From positions 1 to 44,796 of the forward strand of contig NZ_JACBFD010000035.1 in NCBI RefSeq assembly GCF_013391405.1: a stretch of DNA of 44,796 nt, given 5' to 3'. The stretch comes from Staphylococcus sp. GSSP0090. GTDB taxonomy: Bacteria; Bacillota; Bacilli; Staphylococcales; Staphylococcaceae. The notes beneath the pieces are model-generated. The model searched no databases and had not been told where the DNA came from. It worked only from the letters and a program-made list of their open reading frames with translations. This document shows, piece by piece, positions 44,369 to 44,796 of this stretch (the first letter of the stretch is position 1; every line of letters starts with the position of its first letter). The position numbers and the translations under genes were made by a program.

Positions 44369-44796
44369 ATGCATTATAAAACATATTATCAATCACCCAT
44401 TGGTCGAATTACATTAACATCCGATGGGGAAAATTTAACAGGATTATGGTTACCTAAGCATACAGATTTTGAATCACAATATAATGACGATTTTAAAGAA
44501 ACTAATTTAGTTATTTTTGAAAAAGTGAGACATTGGTTAGATGAATATTTCTCAGGAAATAATCCTAAAATTGACTTCCCTTTAAAAGCAACTGGAACAG
44601 CATTTCGCGAACAAGTTTGGCAAATACTTTTAGAAATTCCACAAGGCGAGACGTGGACATACGGAGATATTGCTAAACAAATGGCTGAAAAGCGAGGGAA
44701 AGCAAAAATGTCTTCTCAAGCTGTGGGTGGTGCTGTCGGTAGCAACCCGATATCCATTATTATTCCTTGTCATAGAGTTGTAGGGAAAGATGGCAG
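44369..44796 (+). CDS. ogt: Methylated-DNA--protein-cysteine methyltransferase (partial)
   Basis: The 142 codons visible encode an O6-alkylguanine repair protein that transfers the alkyl group to its own cysteine. The active-site IIPCHRVVG carries the acceptor Cys at about 134. FREQVWQILLEIPQGETWTYGDIA and the DNA-recognition helix region AKMSSQAVGGAVGSNP are all in order. The gene runs off the right edge; typical proteins are 155-175 residues, so about 20-30 residues are missing. AAAGGTGGCTTATC precedes the ATG. Confidence 0.93.
   Translation, partial: MHYKTYYQSPIGRITLTSDGENLTGLWLPKHTDFESQYNDDFKETNLVIFEKVRHWLDEYFSGNNPKIDFPLKATGTAFREQVWQILLEIPQGETWTYGDIAKQMAEKRGKAKMSSQAVGGAVGSNPISIIIPCHRVVGKDG

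Overview
This is an AT-rich, low-GC Gram-positive chromosomal segment, almost certainly from a coagulase-negative Staphylococcus. The evidence is the set of staphylococcal genes: isaA, the copA-copZ pair with the D-2-hydroxyacid dehydrogenase (ddh) and an aminotransferase beside it, rocA next to a divergent farR/farE pair, NorB-like efflux proteins and a V8-like protease. As I recall the S. aureus map, the order isaA - aminotransferase - ddh - copZ - copA ... rocA - farR - farE is conserved. Here the carotenoid (crt) genes that follow isaA in S. aureus are missing, and many transport genes lie between copA and rocA. No tRNA, rRNA, insertion sequence, prophage or CRISPR array was seen.

Layout. 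1-2.6 kb: a V8-like serine protease with no signal peptide (probably 5'-truncated), a TetR regulator and an EmrE-type transporter. 2.8-5.2 kb: an amino acid permease and a nucleoside hydrolase. 5.3-7.7 kb: a membrane-anchored M23 peptidase, an AlkA-like DNA glycosylase with a DUF488 protein, and a QueD-like protein lacking the usual zinc motif. 8-10.3 kb: an EIIC-like permease and isaA with a good WalR box. 10.3-13 kb: a nested palindromic element, a SAM-I riboswitch with terminator, then the aminotransferase-ddh operon. 13-17.3 kb: copZ and copA behind a promoter whose spacer holds a CsoR-like operator, and a SulP transporter. 17.5-21.2 kb: a BceAB-type peptide-detoxification ABC transporter and a stress-type short-chain dehydrogenase with a possible SigB promoter. 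21.4-29 kb: small membrane or secreted proteins, an SLC13 carboxylate transporter, a DUF819 membrane protein with a sugar O-acetyltransferase, a second EIIC-like permease, a UPF0317 protein and a DUF4064-like protein. 29-35.3 kb: an IcaC-like acyltransferase, rocA with a cre site on one promoter, and farR/farE with FarR-type operator half-sites. 35.5-44.8 kb: a very large AraC regulator, two NorB-like exporters, an M20 amidohydrolase, a GIY-YIG-like protein with an esterase, a YrhK-like protein, and an Ogt DNA repair gene cut by the window end.

Common themes are envelope maintenance (IsaA, M23, BceAB), resistance and efflux (FarE, NorB-like, CopA, EmrE-like) and metabolite transport. Most genes are single units or pairs closed by strong, often bidirectional, terminators. 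The most unusual non-coding region is 10.29-10.77 kb, where a terminator, a nested palindrome element, a GTGGGAC palindrome and a SAM riboswitch follow one another between isaA and the aminotransferase.
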